Shown: positions 38,936 to 56,253 of the stretch, piece by piece
Layout of the letters: every line of letters starts with the position of its first letter
Position numbering within the stretch: the stretch's first letter is position 1
Assembly (NCBI GenBank): GCA_905250125.1
Contig: CAJNOL010000058.1
Location: forward strand, 220,109 to 284,108
Direction of reading: 5' to 3'
DNA: 64,000 nt
Source of the DNA: Rotaria sordida
Taxonomy: Eukaryota; Rotifera; Eurotatoria; Philodinida; Philodinidae
Made by a program: the position numbers and the translations under genes
Notes under the pieces: generated by a model
The model's database searches: none
What the model was told of the DNA's origin: nothing
What the model saw: only the letters and a program-made list of their open reading frames with translations

Positions 38936-41654
38936 AACAATTGATTCAACTGTTAATAAAATGCTTGTTCCAGCACAATTAACTCCATCTTCATCAAAGA
39001 ATATTGATGAACAACAAAAAAAAGATGATTTACGTTATCCTCGAATGACAAAAGAATTTATTAAAAAACATTGCAAAGAACATAAATTATATCAAACACC
39101 ATATTTAAATGATGTTCTTTATTTACATTTTAAAGGTTTTGGTCGTATTGAAAATTTAGAAGAATATGTTGGTTTAAAATGTCTTTGGCTTGAATCAAAT
39201 GGTATACAACGTATTGAAAATCTTGATCGACAATTAGAATTACGTTGTCTTTATTTACATCAAAATTTAATAAGTAAAATTGAAAATTTAGATCATTTAC
39301 AATATTTAGATACAATTAATTTATCAAATAATTATATAAGTAAAATTGAAAATTTATGTAAGTTACAACAAAAACATACACACACATACACAAATTTGTT
39401 TTTTTTGTCTTGTCATTTATAGCGGCTTTACCAAGATTAAATTCACTTTATTTATCACATAATAAACTTGAAACAGTTGAAGATATTGAACATTTAAAAG
39501 AATGTAAAAGTTTAAGTGTTGTGGAGTTATCACATAATTTAATTGAAGATCCTGATGCTGTTGAAGTTTTTAGCCAAATGCAAAGTATAGTAAGTATTTT
39601 TATAAACTTTCATATATATATATATATATATATGTTTTGGTCAATATTGAAATTCAGTCAAATTTAAAATTTGCCCAGTTAATATTGAAATTTTTTTTTT
39701 GATGAACAGAAAAAGATAAAATCTTGATAACAATGAATGTGGCTGAGGATAAGTTCTCTATTCTATTCATAGTTGAGCTCGTCGCATTAGTCTCAGATTC
39801 AGTTCTGAAAATTTTAAATCCGATGGGGTCTAGTCATCTAAGAAATGTGTATAGTACGCTAGTCACTAAATATAAAAACCTGGAAAAAAAAGTAACTGGT
39901 ATCTTCGAGGCGGCTACTCAATTTCAATTTTAGCTTTTGTCGACTGTGAATCTCCAAAAGAAGTGGACTCGTAGCTCTCTACATGCATAGAAGATATTCT
40001 TGTTTGATCTTGTTTACATAAATATAACTAAAACTATTACATACAACTGAAAAATTTGATGTTACTGTTGATTTGACAAGTTTTGTTTATCAATGAACTG
40101 TTCAATTTCCTTTTTTTTTGCTAACATAATGCTCTTTGTAACTAAGTGAAAATTATTAATTTATTAAGTATCGAATGATGAGAAAGTGAACAATAAGGAA
40201 TAATTGTATTTTAACTTTTTTCTTGAGAGTATCTAATAAATAGTTAAAACCTTGATCCTCTACTTGTTCATGTACACAAAGGGTACCAAACATTGGTGAT
40301 AAAAAAAAACTCAGGTTCGTGTCCAGAAAAACGTAGACTTGAAGTTCCTTATCCACCGACATCCTCATATAATATTTGTTAATAAATTTTGTAAAGTAGA
40401 AAAAAAAATTGTTTGTGTTTCTGTACCTTTTCCTGTTCACGAAATATTGAAAGTTTAATTTTGACTATAATACATATATTTCATTTTTTAATTTAGCGTG
40501 TAATCAATCTTATGGGTAATCCATTATTAAAAAATGTTAAAGATTATCGACGAACAATGACACTTGGATGTGTAAGTTTTTTGTTTTAAATAAAATTTAA
40601 TTTTTTTGTGATTTATTCTATAGGTTAATTTAACTTATCTTGATGATCGACCAATATTTCCAAGAGATCGAGCATGTGCAAATGCATGGTAAAATTTCAT
40701 AATAGCTTTTGTATAATTATTTTAATTTGATTTTTATTTAGGGCTCGTGGTGGTCGAGAAGCTGAACGTGAAGAACGTCAATTATGGGAAACACCTGAAC
40801 GAAAACGTAGTACAAAACCTGTTAATGGTAATTAAATATGATTTATTAATTAAAATAGAAAAGATATATCTTTTTAGATTTATTATTTATACGTCGTAAT
40901 TATTTGGGTGATCGTGGTGAAAATCAAAATGATATAGAACAAACTGAAAATGAATTAACCGGAGAAAATGAAATCGATAATGAAGAAAATGAAATCGATA
41001 ATGAACAAAATGAAATCGATAATGAAGAAAATGAAATTGATAATGAAGAAAATGAAAATAATGAACAAGAACAAATAAATAATGAAGATGAACCACCACC
41101 ACTTGAAGATATCGATGAATCCGACATAGAAAAAGAAAATGAAACAATTGAAGTGGTCACAGATGCTGCACCAATTGAAAACTCAAAACAAGATGATACT
41201 GGTAAGTAACAATTATATGGAATCTTACTTTTTCTTAGAATTTTTATTTATCAGATATTCCATTTATTCGACCACCATTAGAAAATGTTGTGAGTCGTTC
41301 ATCATTTGATACTATATTCGGAGGATCACATAGTATGCAAATATTAGTTATTATTTAATTTCATTTATATTTACTTTGTTCTTATAGAAGCAAATAGTGA
41401 TACAGGTGAAAAATCTGTAAGATTGAAAATTGTTGATATGGATGATATTGATGAAGGTCCGACACAAACAGGTTAGTTTTTTTGTCCTTCTCAATGATAT
41501 CTATCTACTATATCTTAATAAAATCTCATCAATTTTAACAGCAATGACAATAGAAATTTTATCTTTCTTCTTAGATAATTTCAAGGAACCATCAAACGAA
41601 ACCGCAAAACAACCAAAAACAACAACGACACGTATATTGATTGAAGAATTATAA
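38925..41654 (+). CDS. DNAAF1: Dynein axonemal assembly factor 1 (LRRC50)
   Basis: Nine exons (38925-39357, 39423-39589, 40497-40571, 40624-40688, 40742-40827, 40878-41201, 41255-41332, 41388-41471, 41575-41654) give 463 aa (human 725). Leucine-rich repeats of SDS22 type run from about residue 65 ('[17 protein letters not shown]', '[14 protein letters not shown]', '[14 protein letters not shown]', '[14 protein letters not shown]', '[14 protein letters not shown]', '[11 protein letters not shown]'). The LRR cap follows ('[16 protein letters not shown] ... [24 protein letters not shown]'), which is diagnostic of DNAAF1. The tail is acidic and shorter than in vertebrates. DNAAF1 acts in the cytoplasm, pre-assembling outer and inner dynein arms. 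Intron 2 is 907 bp; the others are 50-103 bp. Confidence 0.95.
40962..41063 (+). repeat. 21-bp coding minisatellite in DNAAF1
   Basis: Period of 21 bp ('gaaaatgaaatcgataatgaa' with small changes), four to five copies, encoding the heptad ENEIDNE. It lies in the acidic tail, in exon 6, and keeps the frame whatever the copy number. It is likely to vary in length between alleles. Confidence 0.8.
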
Positions 41655-42279
41655 TAATCAAATATTGAATTTTTCATACATATATATAGACCTTTTTTGT
41701 TTTTGTTTTCATTTATCAAATTGAAAATAAAATAAATCATATTGTGTTTTTTCTTCTGTTATTCAATATCTTTTGTTACATTCTATGCCAATAGCGACAC
41801 TCAATAAATTTAAAACAATAAATTCTAAAATGATGGTTCATTGGTCTTCAAACAAACAAAGACTTGTTTACAAAATTTCAGAAAGAGTCATATATCGTAT
41901 GAGGTTCTTATTCTCATATCGAGGGTGAAAGCGAAAAATAAAAATAGACACAAACAGAATGAAGAAGCACGTTGTTAGTATAATACTATAATAGAAGAAA
42001 AAACAAAAAAATCTAAAGTCGAGCGGTTTAGCAGTGCATATCATATCGTATATAACTATTGGTTGTTAAATCTTTATATCTGTTAATGTTTATCGTTCTT
42101 GCCGACGAAAATAATCATTGCACGTCTAAAAAACATACTGTTCGTACAGTTATCTATTACCATTTTTAGATGATCATACTGCTTCTCTTTCACGAGCAAT
42201 AACAATAATAACTCTAAACATTTCACGTATACACTTGAATATTATATTTCTATAGAAAAAATTTATTGAAAAGAAAAAT
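41655..42279. other. Intergenic between DNAAF1 and PLK1
   Basis: 625 bp. DNAAF1 polyadenylation signals (AATAAA, about 41726-41736) lie on the left. The PLK1 promoter and 5'UTR should lie on the right; a possible 5'UTR splice acceptor 'tttctatag' sits at about 42255. No other feature seen. Confidence 0.45.
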
Positions 42280-46669
<4,390 letters not shown>

Positions 46670-49427
46670 AATATAATAAATAGACATATAGTTGCTCTAA
46701 TATTCTCTGTCATCTATAGTGCAAATTATTTTTTTTTTCTTTTTCGTGGCTTGTACTTACGCGGTTTGTAATTTTTTTTTTGTTCTTTCGCTCTTCTTTT
46801 CTCCATTAATTCAATTCAATCGAATGAATATGTTCATCCCTTGAGCTTATGTTTTTCTTTTTTTTTTTGTCTCATGTTGATTTCATTCTTTATTTCTTAT
46901 TGTTATTATTACTAAACGTATGTGTGCGCGTTTGTACGAGTCAGATAAAAAACAAAAACCTTAAAACATGAACGTAAAATTTTTCGTTATTTGCAGCAGC
47001 GACAGCGGCGGCAGTAGTGTTCGTAATATGTATCAGAAAACTGTTGATTGTTGTTCTTCTGCCTTTATTTTTTTTTCTATTCTATACTATATGTTTAAAA
47101 CAAAAAAAAATATTACTTTTTTTTTTGCTTCTGCATTTCATATACCAGACAGAGGCAGAAACTTTATTAACAAAAAAAAAAATAAAAATAATTCGAATAG
47201 CATAGGAAAATAAACTTGTAACAAGTTGTTACAATATTAAAAAAAAAGCATTATGATGTTGTCTTTCTTAATAGATGTTGGATTGAAAGTATAGAAATAA
47301 TGATGAATACTTTTGTTCGGTTGAAAAAAAAACACAACATGAAGCACATTCTCAATTTTTTTTCATTAAATTGATAAGTGTACTTAGTATAGTTTGCCGA
47401 GAGTTTTTTTCAAGAAGCACTTGATCGTATGTGTATAAGTATGGGTATTCTTTCTTTTGTCACGTATGTGTCTGTGTCTATCGGTTGCTTGGGTATGACG
47501 ATGACTTATCAATTAATAACACTGCCAAGATACAATTTACTTTTGTTTTTTATTGAATTGTGAAGTTATCAAGAGAACGAAGAACATATTATAAAAGAAA
47601 CAGAAATATCAAAGAGCAACAATAAAACGAAAAGAAAAGAAATGAATTATATACTACTAGAATTGAATGAGATATAGACATGTGTAATGATTACTTCAAA
47701 ATGTTTTTACAGATTTTTTTTTTTTATAAAATATTTCAATTACAGTTCAATATTCACTAAATAGAATATAAATGATACTGCAATAAATTCTCATCATATA
47801 GTTTTCATGCATCATTTGTTGTCTAGAGAAGCTCATTATTTCTATTGAACTATTGGTTCATATCTTTGAAATATATGAAAAGAAATTGTCCTATTGTTAC
47901 TATATTATTTACAAAATTAGATGATGTAATTTACATCACATTTTGACCGTGCTAAATATTGCGCTACTTCAGATATATTCAACAGATTCATGTTTACATA
48001 ACAAAAACTATTAAATACTCTTTTTTTTTCTTAACTTTTTCTTGTTATTAATTGAACACGATTGCTTTTTATCGATTGTTTATGGTCTAAAAAATATTAT
48101 TGATATGATCAAATTTGACCGATCAAAAAAAAAAAAGAAGCTGAATATCGCTTATAAATTTGAACAAAATAACAAAATAAATGTTCTCATTTATAATCTA
48201 ACGAAAATAAAAGATAAACGATAACTTAAAATGTGAATATTCATTAATAACAAGAGAGTTTTTCCTATGTATTAACTAGAAAATATTCAGTAATTAATCA
48301 TATTTATACTTAATTTGTTTTTAATAAAAAAAACCAAGGTCAATGCCATGCTATTTCATCTATTATCACAAATAGTAATTAGAACACAGATAAGGACAAT
48401 ATTTTCCTTCGTCTCTAACTTTTTATTCTAACCAACTTATTCGAAATTTTACATATTAATGCATTCAAAATTTTTAAAATAGAGAACTACTAGAAATAGA
48501 AAAAAGAATGTTTCGTCAACATACGTACGTGTCTAGAACATATGTTTTAGTACAATGATCTCTTCAATCCATGTCAATAGTTCCAGCTTTTGGAAATAAG
48601 TGAATTTCTTTAGAACTGGCTGGAAAGTCGCCGTATTGAATAGAAAAATGCCAGAAATCTATGAAACTTTTAGGAAGTATCCTCAGTCAAACAACCTCTG
48701 GATTTGTCTGTTTTTTCGCCTGAAATAACAAGAAATTGGTTGGAAGTCATCCAAAGAAAAAAAAGCTAGAGGCTATTCAGTTCGGAATACTTCCTCTAAT
48801 TTACATTAGTTTCCGGTGTTTTCTTGTTGGAATGAACAAACTTTTCTATAACAAGATTTTATTTCTATCTTCATCTTATGCTTGTACTAAATATATGAGA
48901 CATATAATTCTAATTTAATTTATTCGTATGAATCTATTATTATTTTTTCTATAATTTTTTTTTTCATCAAATGTTCATATATTTATTTTTATTACAAAAC
49001 ACGAGAAAGAAAAAAAAAAAAAGAAACAATGCATAATCATAAAACACTCACGATGTTATACTTCACAACAATAGTTTTAAACCAGTCTTAATCAAGCAGT
49101 ACATACACAAACACCAATCGATGGAATGAATGAGAATGGCAGATAGTAATGGACCACAAAACATATATATATATATATTTATATTTATATTCGAAAATTT
49201 TCTATGCTTTCCTTTTCAGTGTGTGATCAAAAACGACAAGAAAGGCAAATACATCATAAAGAAAACGATATATAAATCATACACATAAACGAGTGATACA
49301 ATACATATATATACTCCGAAAGAAAAAGAAAAAGTAACTTAATGTTCATATCACAAAGTTCGAATTTTTTAAGAACAGAAAAAAAGAAAAGAAAACAAGC
49401 CATTGCAAACAAAACAGTAATAATGTT
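46670..49427. other. Intergenic region between convergent PLK1 and HP1 genes
   Basis: 2.7 kb between two 3' ends (AATAAA for PLK1 at about 46675). It is mostly AT-rich with poly-T and poly-A runs that create spurious open frames. An imperfect inverted repeat lies at about 48620-48850. No gene supported. Confidence 0.5.
48620..48850. repeat. Imperfect inverted repeat
   Basis: 'gccagaaatctatgaaacttttaggaagtatcc' text (48650-48682) aligns with the reverse complement of 48785-48822 ('...cggaatacttcctctaatttacattagtttccgg...'), with flanking matches. Arms are about 80 bp, with gaps. It also holds a short direct repeat (ggctggaaagtcgcc and ggttggaagtcatcc). Confidence 0.4.
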
Positions 49428-50280
49428 CTACTGTTTTTCTTGATGAATTGATGTATTTTCATCTGTATTAGCCCATGTTAAACGATCTTCATAAAAACGA
49501 ATGACATGTTGAGGACTTTTAACATTAGCTATAAAAAGAGAAAAGCAAACTATCAAAAAAAACTTAATTTTTTAAAAGTAAATTCATACCGATTCTAGCG
49601 GGTACTAATTCGGGTTTTTCTGTTAATTGCCATTTGATTCTAATTACAAGAAAAAATATTTTTAAATAAGAAAAAACAAAATAAATAAAAATTATATTTT
49701 TCATTCTTACAAAAACATTAATTCACCATAGACATCAGTTGCTCCAAGAATTTTTTCAATTTCAAGTCCACGTCCATAACCAAAATCACTTGTACGTTTG
49801 GATTTTTTTGTTGTATTCGAAGATTCTTGTTGTTGTTGATCAGTACTATCACGGGATCTTCGTTTATTTGAAGTATTATTATTATTATTATTATTAATAT
49901 TATTATTAGTATTGTTATTTGTTGTTGTTGTTGTTGTTGTATTACTTTCAATTGTTGTTTCATTTGAAGGTTTTTTTAATTGAGTACTAGATCGTTTATG
50001 AAAATCAGCAATTAATTCTGGACAATCAAGATTCATTTCAGGTTCCTGTATTAAATAAAAAAAAATGAAATGAAATGAAATTTTTCTTCCTATTAGAAGT
50101 ATTTGGATTTTTTACCCATGTATTTTCAGAATCATCGAAACCTTTCCATTTTAAAAAATAATAAACTTCACCATTGACAACTTTTCGATCAAGAATTTTT
50201 TCAACAATAAATTCTGTTTCATCTAATTCTTCTTCTTCTACTTCTTCATCATCAATAGAATGTTCAGGATGTTTTCCCAT
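49428..50280 (-). CDS. CBX: Heterochromatin protein 1 (chromobox)
   Basis: Four exons (50280-50116, 50045-49711, 49639-49590, 49528-49428) give 216 aa. After an acidic N-terminus, the chromodomain spans about residues 20-72: '[36 protein letters not shown]' in family order. It has Phe instead of the usual first cage Tyr; Trp and Phe of the cage are kept. The hinge is rich in Thr, Asn and Gln with basic patches (NKRRSR, KKSKRT). The chromoshadow domain starts '[16 protein letters not shown]' and ends '[11 protein letters not shown]', keeping the Trp used for PxVxL peptides. HP1 binds H3K9-methylated nucleosomes and dimerises through the shadow domain. Assignment to CBX1, CBX3 or CBX5 is not meaningful here. 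Confidence 0.94.
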
Positions 50281-50759
50281 AATCAATATATCAATAATGA
50301 CAATCAAATAAATCTAAACAAAACAAGAACAAGAATATTATAATCGAAAATACAATGTGATGTGCTGTGTTCACTGTTGCGTGAGAAGTATTTTATGCAC
50401 ATATATGCATAGGTTAAAATCTATTTTTTCTCTTCTTCCTTCAACCTTTCTCTCACACATACACACACTTGCTCTGATTTGTAAAGATTGTGAGTCATAA
50501 AAAAAAAAAAACTTTCTTTTCATGATAAAGAAAATTTTTAAGAATTTTTATTTAAAAAATTTAGACAGTTATTAAAAATTGTGAAGAAAATGTTTTCAAC
50601 GATTGTGCTGCTTGATGATGATTGGTTGAGAGGTATTCTATGGAAATTTTAGTCATCTGTTTTAAAGCTTGATCTATTCGAAAGATTTTAGTTTTATATT
50701 TCAACTACATATTGAACATGTACACTAATATGAATATTTATCCTGAAATAATAGAATTT

Positions 50760-51478
50760 CATTTTGTTAACTCAGCCATTCATTTTCATGAAAGGATGCT
50801 ACCAAATAACATTGTAAATCTGTTACCCACTTAGATTTTACTTTCAATACATTAGAAAAATAAAGTATAAAATTTTACGTATTTCTATGTACTTTTCTTA
50901 TTGAATACAAAAAAAAAATTTTTCGAGTACTAAATAGTCTCAGTGGGTCTATCATTTTTGGCTGTTTCGGATAATGACTATGGTAACCATAATTTTTTCA
51001 TTTCTATACACAATATGACAATTGGATATAGATCATGGCCATTCTTATATTCTACAAATTGACATAATAATCATATTTACCAATTAGTTTGTGCAGAGTG
51101 TAACAGGTGGGCCGACGTACCTGTTTAACTCTACATAAACCAATCGATAAATACGATTATTATGTCATTATGCAGAACAGAAACAGCTCTCTCAATTTAC
51201 ACGATGGCTTTTAATATTGACACTACAAAACAAAAAAAAGTATCGTTACTGTAGTTACTATTCAAAACATTCAAAAATGATACACTCTCTAAGACTATTT
51301 AGTCATCGAAAACTTTTTTTTTTGCATTCAATAGAAAAAAATACAGAGTAATGTGCAAAATTTCACATTCTATCTTTCTAATCTATTGAAAAAGAAATCC
51401 AAAGTGATGGCAGATTTACAATCTTATCGAGCGGTATCCTTTATACAGTTGAAATCAATCCATAGTTTAACTCTATTT
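50760..51478. mobile_element. Giant fold-back element with arms of about 355 bp
   Basis: An almost gap-free palindrome centred near 51118 (aggtgggccgacgtacct). The inner arm 'gacataataatc' pairs with 'gattattatgtca'. Further out 'actaaatagtct' pairs with 'agactatttagt', and 'tattgaatacaaaaaaaa' pairs with 'ttttttgcattcaata'. The outer 'ggatgctacc' pairs with 'ggtatcc', and 'gttaactc' with 'gtttaactc'. Identity is about 70-80% by eye. No coding capacity. Confidence 0.75.
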
Positions 51479-52630
51479 TTTCTACATTTTATCTAGTAGA
51501 AAAAGTATGTTTAGGTTTCGTCTCTGGTATTTTGTCAAAAACTGTATCTCTATGGTTCATATTTTTTGACTCGATATGATCATTCTATTGTCTAGCATAT
51601 ATAATGAGTTCCATGTGTTCATAAAAATCATGAAGAATATTCTCTTCTAACAACTTTCTTCCTTTTTGTTTTTAAATATTTGTCAAGTGCGTCTGTTGTT
51701 GTCCTATTTGTTCAGGTTTTCTTCCAATATACTTTAATATGTCATATACTGAGTTTTTCCTTGGTATGTTTTCATACTATGTTCATTAGTTTTCTCAATT
51801 TCTAATGTACATCTATCTAACACATATATACTTATTGGTTACGAATGTTTTTCTCTGTCAAGGATGTTATTGTGCTTTCCTATTATTACAATATAAATGT
51901 ATCTTTTGATTCGTCGCGTTATTGGTTAGTTATCCAGTCATGATTCTTTTATGTGCAATTGATATTGTTACAAAGGTCGAACATATATAGACATAATATT
52001 AATAACTCTCAATAATATTGTTTGGCACTATCACTTTGCTTGACGTGTTAGTCCTTCATTCAAAATTAAACAGAATTCTAATAGATCAAATACAGATGAA
52101 ATCTAAATGTTTTTTGTAGATTTATTAAGGTTCAACTTGAACTAATCAATATATGAAAATAAAATAAAGATACCGCTGTAATTTACTAAACTTCATTGAG
52201 TCAATTAATATGATAAACTAACTTTTTTATTTTTATTTCTTGAAATAGATTTATATAGTAAAAACGTTTTATGCATAAGATTACTTTCAATTAAAGATAA
52301 ATATCTATATCACTTCTTGAAAAAACAAAAAGAAGAGCTGAACAAACGTTGTCATTAGAATCATACTTTGATTAAAATAGAATTCTTTTTTTTAAATACG
52401 TTATTCAATATTTGTAAAAGTTGTGTATTCATTTCTATACTTCATAAAAGAGATCTTATGCCATGTGAAATCATCTAAACTCTACCCTGGTTTGATAATA
52501 AGATAATCTTGATTGAAACATAAAAAACTTTTCTTCCTAATGTATACTTCAATATTATTGACTTGATATTAATTTATACTATTAAAAACTAAGTAATTAC
52601 ATCTAGAGAAAAAATTTTCAGCAAATCGAA

Positions 52631-53280
52631 ATGGTATTAACTGAAATGATTCAACAAAATACATTCTCTTCAAAAGATGAATTTAATCCTAATGTACAGA
52701 ATCGATTAAAAGATTCGTAAGATAATTTTTCAAATATATCAATAATTTTTATGATGAAAATCTTAAAAATATTTATTTTAAATTTTTGACAAATTTTATT
52801 CATTCATATACAATGTATTTAATAATTACATTTTGCCAATCATATTACTTAGGTTAAACTACAACAGTCGGCAACTACAGATTCAGTGGTTGATATGAAT
52901 CAATATGACGATCGTATATCTTCGTGCTATACACGAAGAAATACATTGCTTTATGAAGACAAAAACGCTCGCTTATTACTTTCGTCACGCTTCATTTTTC
53001 TCGATATATGATTCTATTGTTTCGCATACAATCATGGTGATACAGGGTTATAATAGTACATTAAATGAACCATCAAAATATAATTGTAGACGATGCAATA
53101 TGATTATTTATGAGCGATATACTGACGCCGTACTTTTCGTCCTGAATGTACGTCTCAATGGCATATTTAAAATAAAAAAAAAAGAACTAATGACAATTAT
53201 TCATTTGATAAAGAATACATACTATTTAAAAATCAAGGAGAGTGGTTATTAGAAAACGAGGAAAAATATCAAGTTTAATA
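52631..53280 (+). pseudogene. Possible gene remnant
   Basis: An ATG frame at 52633 (MVLTEMIQQNTFSS...) runs to a donor-like GTAAGA (about 52718). After an acceptor-like TTAG at 52851, a frame from 52853 stays open for 53 codons to TGA near 53011. Protein-like text then continues in another frame (NEPSKYNCRRCNM; QGEWLLENEEKYQV), with a CxxC pair. The phases do not join cleanly and a frameshift is needed, so a decayed gene or transposon fragment fits better than a live gene. Family unknown. Confidence 0.2.
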
Positions 53281-55284
53281 GAACTTAGTTGTCAAAAATT
53301 TTCAACACTGATATACGATAGAATTAGAGAATGCAATGTGACACTGCGACTTGTGGATCATTAGTTTAAAAATTTATTATGGTTGATTGAGAAAACAAAA
53401 ATTAAGGAATTTCATCTACAATTTCTTATCAATTAAAACATCATTCGAAATGATTGTCCCTAATGAAGAGGAACAAATAATACTAAATGTATCAAACAAC
53501 ATTGAATTCTATCTACCGTTATATAAATTAGTATCACAGCTCTAAAGAATCTTCTTAAATAAATTCTATGAGCAAAATCAACATTGAAACAAATAATAAC
53601 AATTCGGTTTTTTTTTGCCAGCGATTAACAAAGACATTCTCATTGTATGAGATCTTAAAAATTAAAAAATGATCAAATAAAAAAAGTTTCACTATTGAGA
53701 TAATCATTTGATGAATATAATTCTTGTTGACCGATCTATGTGTAAGAAATATGACACATTACTATCCTTCGTATAAACGAAGGTTTCCAGCAAATAATTA
53801 AATTTATACATTTTGAGTTTTAATTAAGGGAAGAAGGACAAAAGCGTGACTCCACTACTTAGACATACGAGTCGAATATTGTAAAGTACGATACTCAACA
53901 TACTTCATTCATATTTCGAAATACTGAAGTTGTATTTGTACCCTCTTGGTTGAACCCTTTGGCAGTAAAGTCTTTTTGGAAAAAAAGAAAATTTCTCTTG
54001 TTCTGTATATTTGATCATGAATCAATCTATATTTCTATTTTATAAAAATGTTTTATAAAATACCAGAATTACACCAAAAAGGTTTCTGATAAATGCTTTC
54101 ACGACAACTAATATTACATATAAGTCTATGTGTTTCAAAATACTAGGAAACCATTATGACCCTATACTGGGTCATTCATCCCCAAACGATTAAGTGCATT
54201 TGTTGTATCTTTCATATTTTTTATTTACATAGAAAGAAGTTTTTTTCAAGAACAAAACAATTTTTTCTCATACATACGAAACTATTTATATCGGAAACAT
54301 AGAGTAACTTTTCCATTTACATTGAGTGCAGGAAAAATTAAATATCACCTTGAACTTCATTATAATAACCATGACTTCAAACCTGACCGAAAGAAAACAA
54401 CGAATATAATTTCCATTGCTTACAGTTTAACATATTTTTATTTAAGAACACATCACAGAAACATTTCAAATTATAACATGAAAACTTGTTTCTTTTCGTT
54501 ATGTTCAATGAAATATAGATGTATTTTGAGTGAACAAGTATATAACTAGATTCAAACTTGCTAAGAGTAGTGAAAAAGATTTTGTATGAATCAATAATAA
54601 TCAAGTTCAAACATTTGATTACATGAGAATAAACAAAATTATTGTTTTTATCCAACAAATATTATATCAATGTAAAGTGATGAAAAAAAGTTTAATAACA
54701 ACGTATTTTTGATTTTTTTTTCTATAATATTGAGAAATTAACACAAATCTAGACAGTAGTTTTAATAGCTAATAGAATTTTTTTATCTAATACATTCTAC
54801 ACCAAGATTTCATAGAAAAAGGTTTCTAATAAAAGACGGACACCGTAGTTTTCAGATCCTAGATAACTTTGTTGGAACTATTGTTTAATCCTTTACCCCC
54901 GTAGTGGTTCCACATGATGTGGATATAATATAAGTATTGAAAAAGAATGCTAATACTCTTAGTAGAACCAACAAAATAAAAAGATCACCCAAACTCTTTT
55001 TCTTATGCGCAGGGTGCTATGGCCATTGCATTGGGGGTATTAGTAAAATACACTACAATCCACCTCAACCACTGTTTAACTCTAATTTATTATCAACCGA
55101 TAGAGATTAGACTTTCCCACTCATAGTACCCCACTATAAGCCATTTTCTTTGAAAAACTTTTGATAAAAATATCTAATATCATTTTGATCGGTCCACTAT
55201 AAGTCCACTCCAATCCACTATGACTTATTCTCACCCGGATCTCAATGAGCACTAATTTTCGATAAAAAAAGATTATCGAAGTCG

Positions 55285-55395
55285 GGATGTGGGTGAATTT
55301 GAGTGAGTGTAGGTTTAGGTGTCTATCTTCTTTCAATTAACATCTACACCCACCCACATCCACCTACACCCCCCCCCCACACCCATACCCAAGCG
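55285..55395. other. Hairpin plus C-rich tract
   Basis: 'ggatgtgggtg' (55285-55295) is the exact inverse of 'cacccacatcc' (55351-55361), separated by 55 bp. The right side runs into a strongly C-rich, almost G-free tract ('cacccaccc ... ccccccccc ... accc', 55345-55390). This composition is exceptional in a window this AT-rich and could form G-quadruplex or i-motif structures. Confidence 0.55.
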
Positions 55396-55719
55396 GATAC
55401 TAACATCGATACAATACCAACCAGAACAATGCGGAGCTGTATATATCCCGAAGACAGAATAGAATTTAAAATACAGAAGTGCTATTATGACTGTTTTCTC
55501 ATTTTTATCAGTTTTGTAAGTTATTTACTTCTGAAACGGAATTAGAAAACATATCCTTTTTTTTATAATCAATAGTCCATAAGTCTTACTACAAATAATA
55601 TCTAGACTGATTTTGAATACCATGCTTCTTGTATTTCTTGGTAGAGTTATTACAAATGGCAATTTCATTGACCATTGGGAATAAAGGGTTAACAATGCCT
55701 TTTTAAAGAGCATAAAGTT

Positions 55720-55902
55720 CTGAACAAAATGAGGGATCGCCGCATTTTCTACGACCTTGCCTTAAAAAGTTAAAAGGACATCAAAAAAATCAAATTTACC
55801 AGAAAATCGACTAAAAGCGACCTTTTTTCAGTTTTTGTACTACTTTTAAATTTTTAAGAGAAGATTGAAAAAAATGCAGCAATCTCTCATGTTGTTCATC
55901 AT
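55720..55902. mobile_element. Small fold-back element
   Basis: 'gaacaaaatgagggatcgccgcatttt' text (55722-55748) pairs with the reverse complement of 55870-55900 ('aaaatgcagcaatctctcatgttgttc'). 'taaaaagttaaaag' pairs with 'cttttaaatttttaag'. Arms are about 75 bp with a short loop; non-coding. Confidence 0.6.
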
Positions 55903-56253
55903 TTTGTGATCCGACAACTACTGTCTCCAGTTTTTTAGAAACCTTACCATCATAGTTCATCTATGAAACCTTGCTTCAGAAAAATCCATTGGTTTTAATA
56001 TCACTATCTAGATTTGAGCTAATGGCTTAGCATTATAGAAAAAAAATCACAAATACGTTGTTGTTAAACATTTTTCTACCATCTTATATGGTTGCAACAT
56101 GTTCGAAAAAATTTAAATTATATAAACAAGTTTTAACTGTCTTATTTCTATTATCACATCGGATATATATTTTTTCTGTTTTATTTGATTCTCAAATAAA
56201 TATGAACAATAAAGTTTCATCACTTTTTTTTTGTCTGTTATTTACACAAATGT

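Larger units (their letters stand above)
50281..56253. other. 6-kb gene-poor region
   Basis: No confident gene between HP1 and GPN1. It holds a very long fold-back element (50760-51478), a possible gene remnant (52631-53280), a G/C-skewed hairpin and C-rich tract (55285-55395) and a further fold-back (55720-55902). The HP1 promoter should lie just right of 50281. Confidence 0.5.

Noticed and set aside
39724-39933. 69-codon open frame inside DNAAF1 intron 2, with a tRNA-like 'gtggctgagga'
   Set aside because: No B-box at the right distance and no protein family; intron borders around it are clear.
40904-41209. Open frames on the minus strand opposite the DNAAF1 acidic tail
   Set aside because: They are mirror images of the 21-bp minisatellite; the plus-strand frame belongs to DNAAF1 exon 6.
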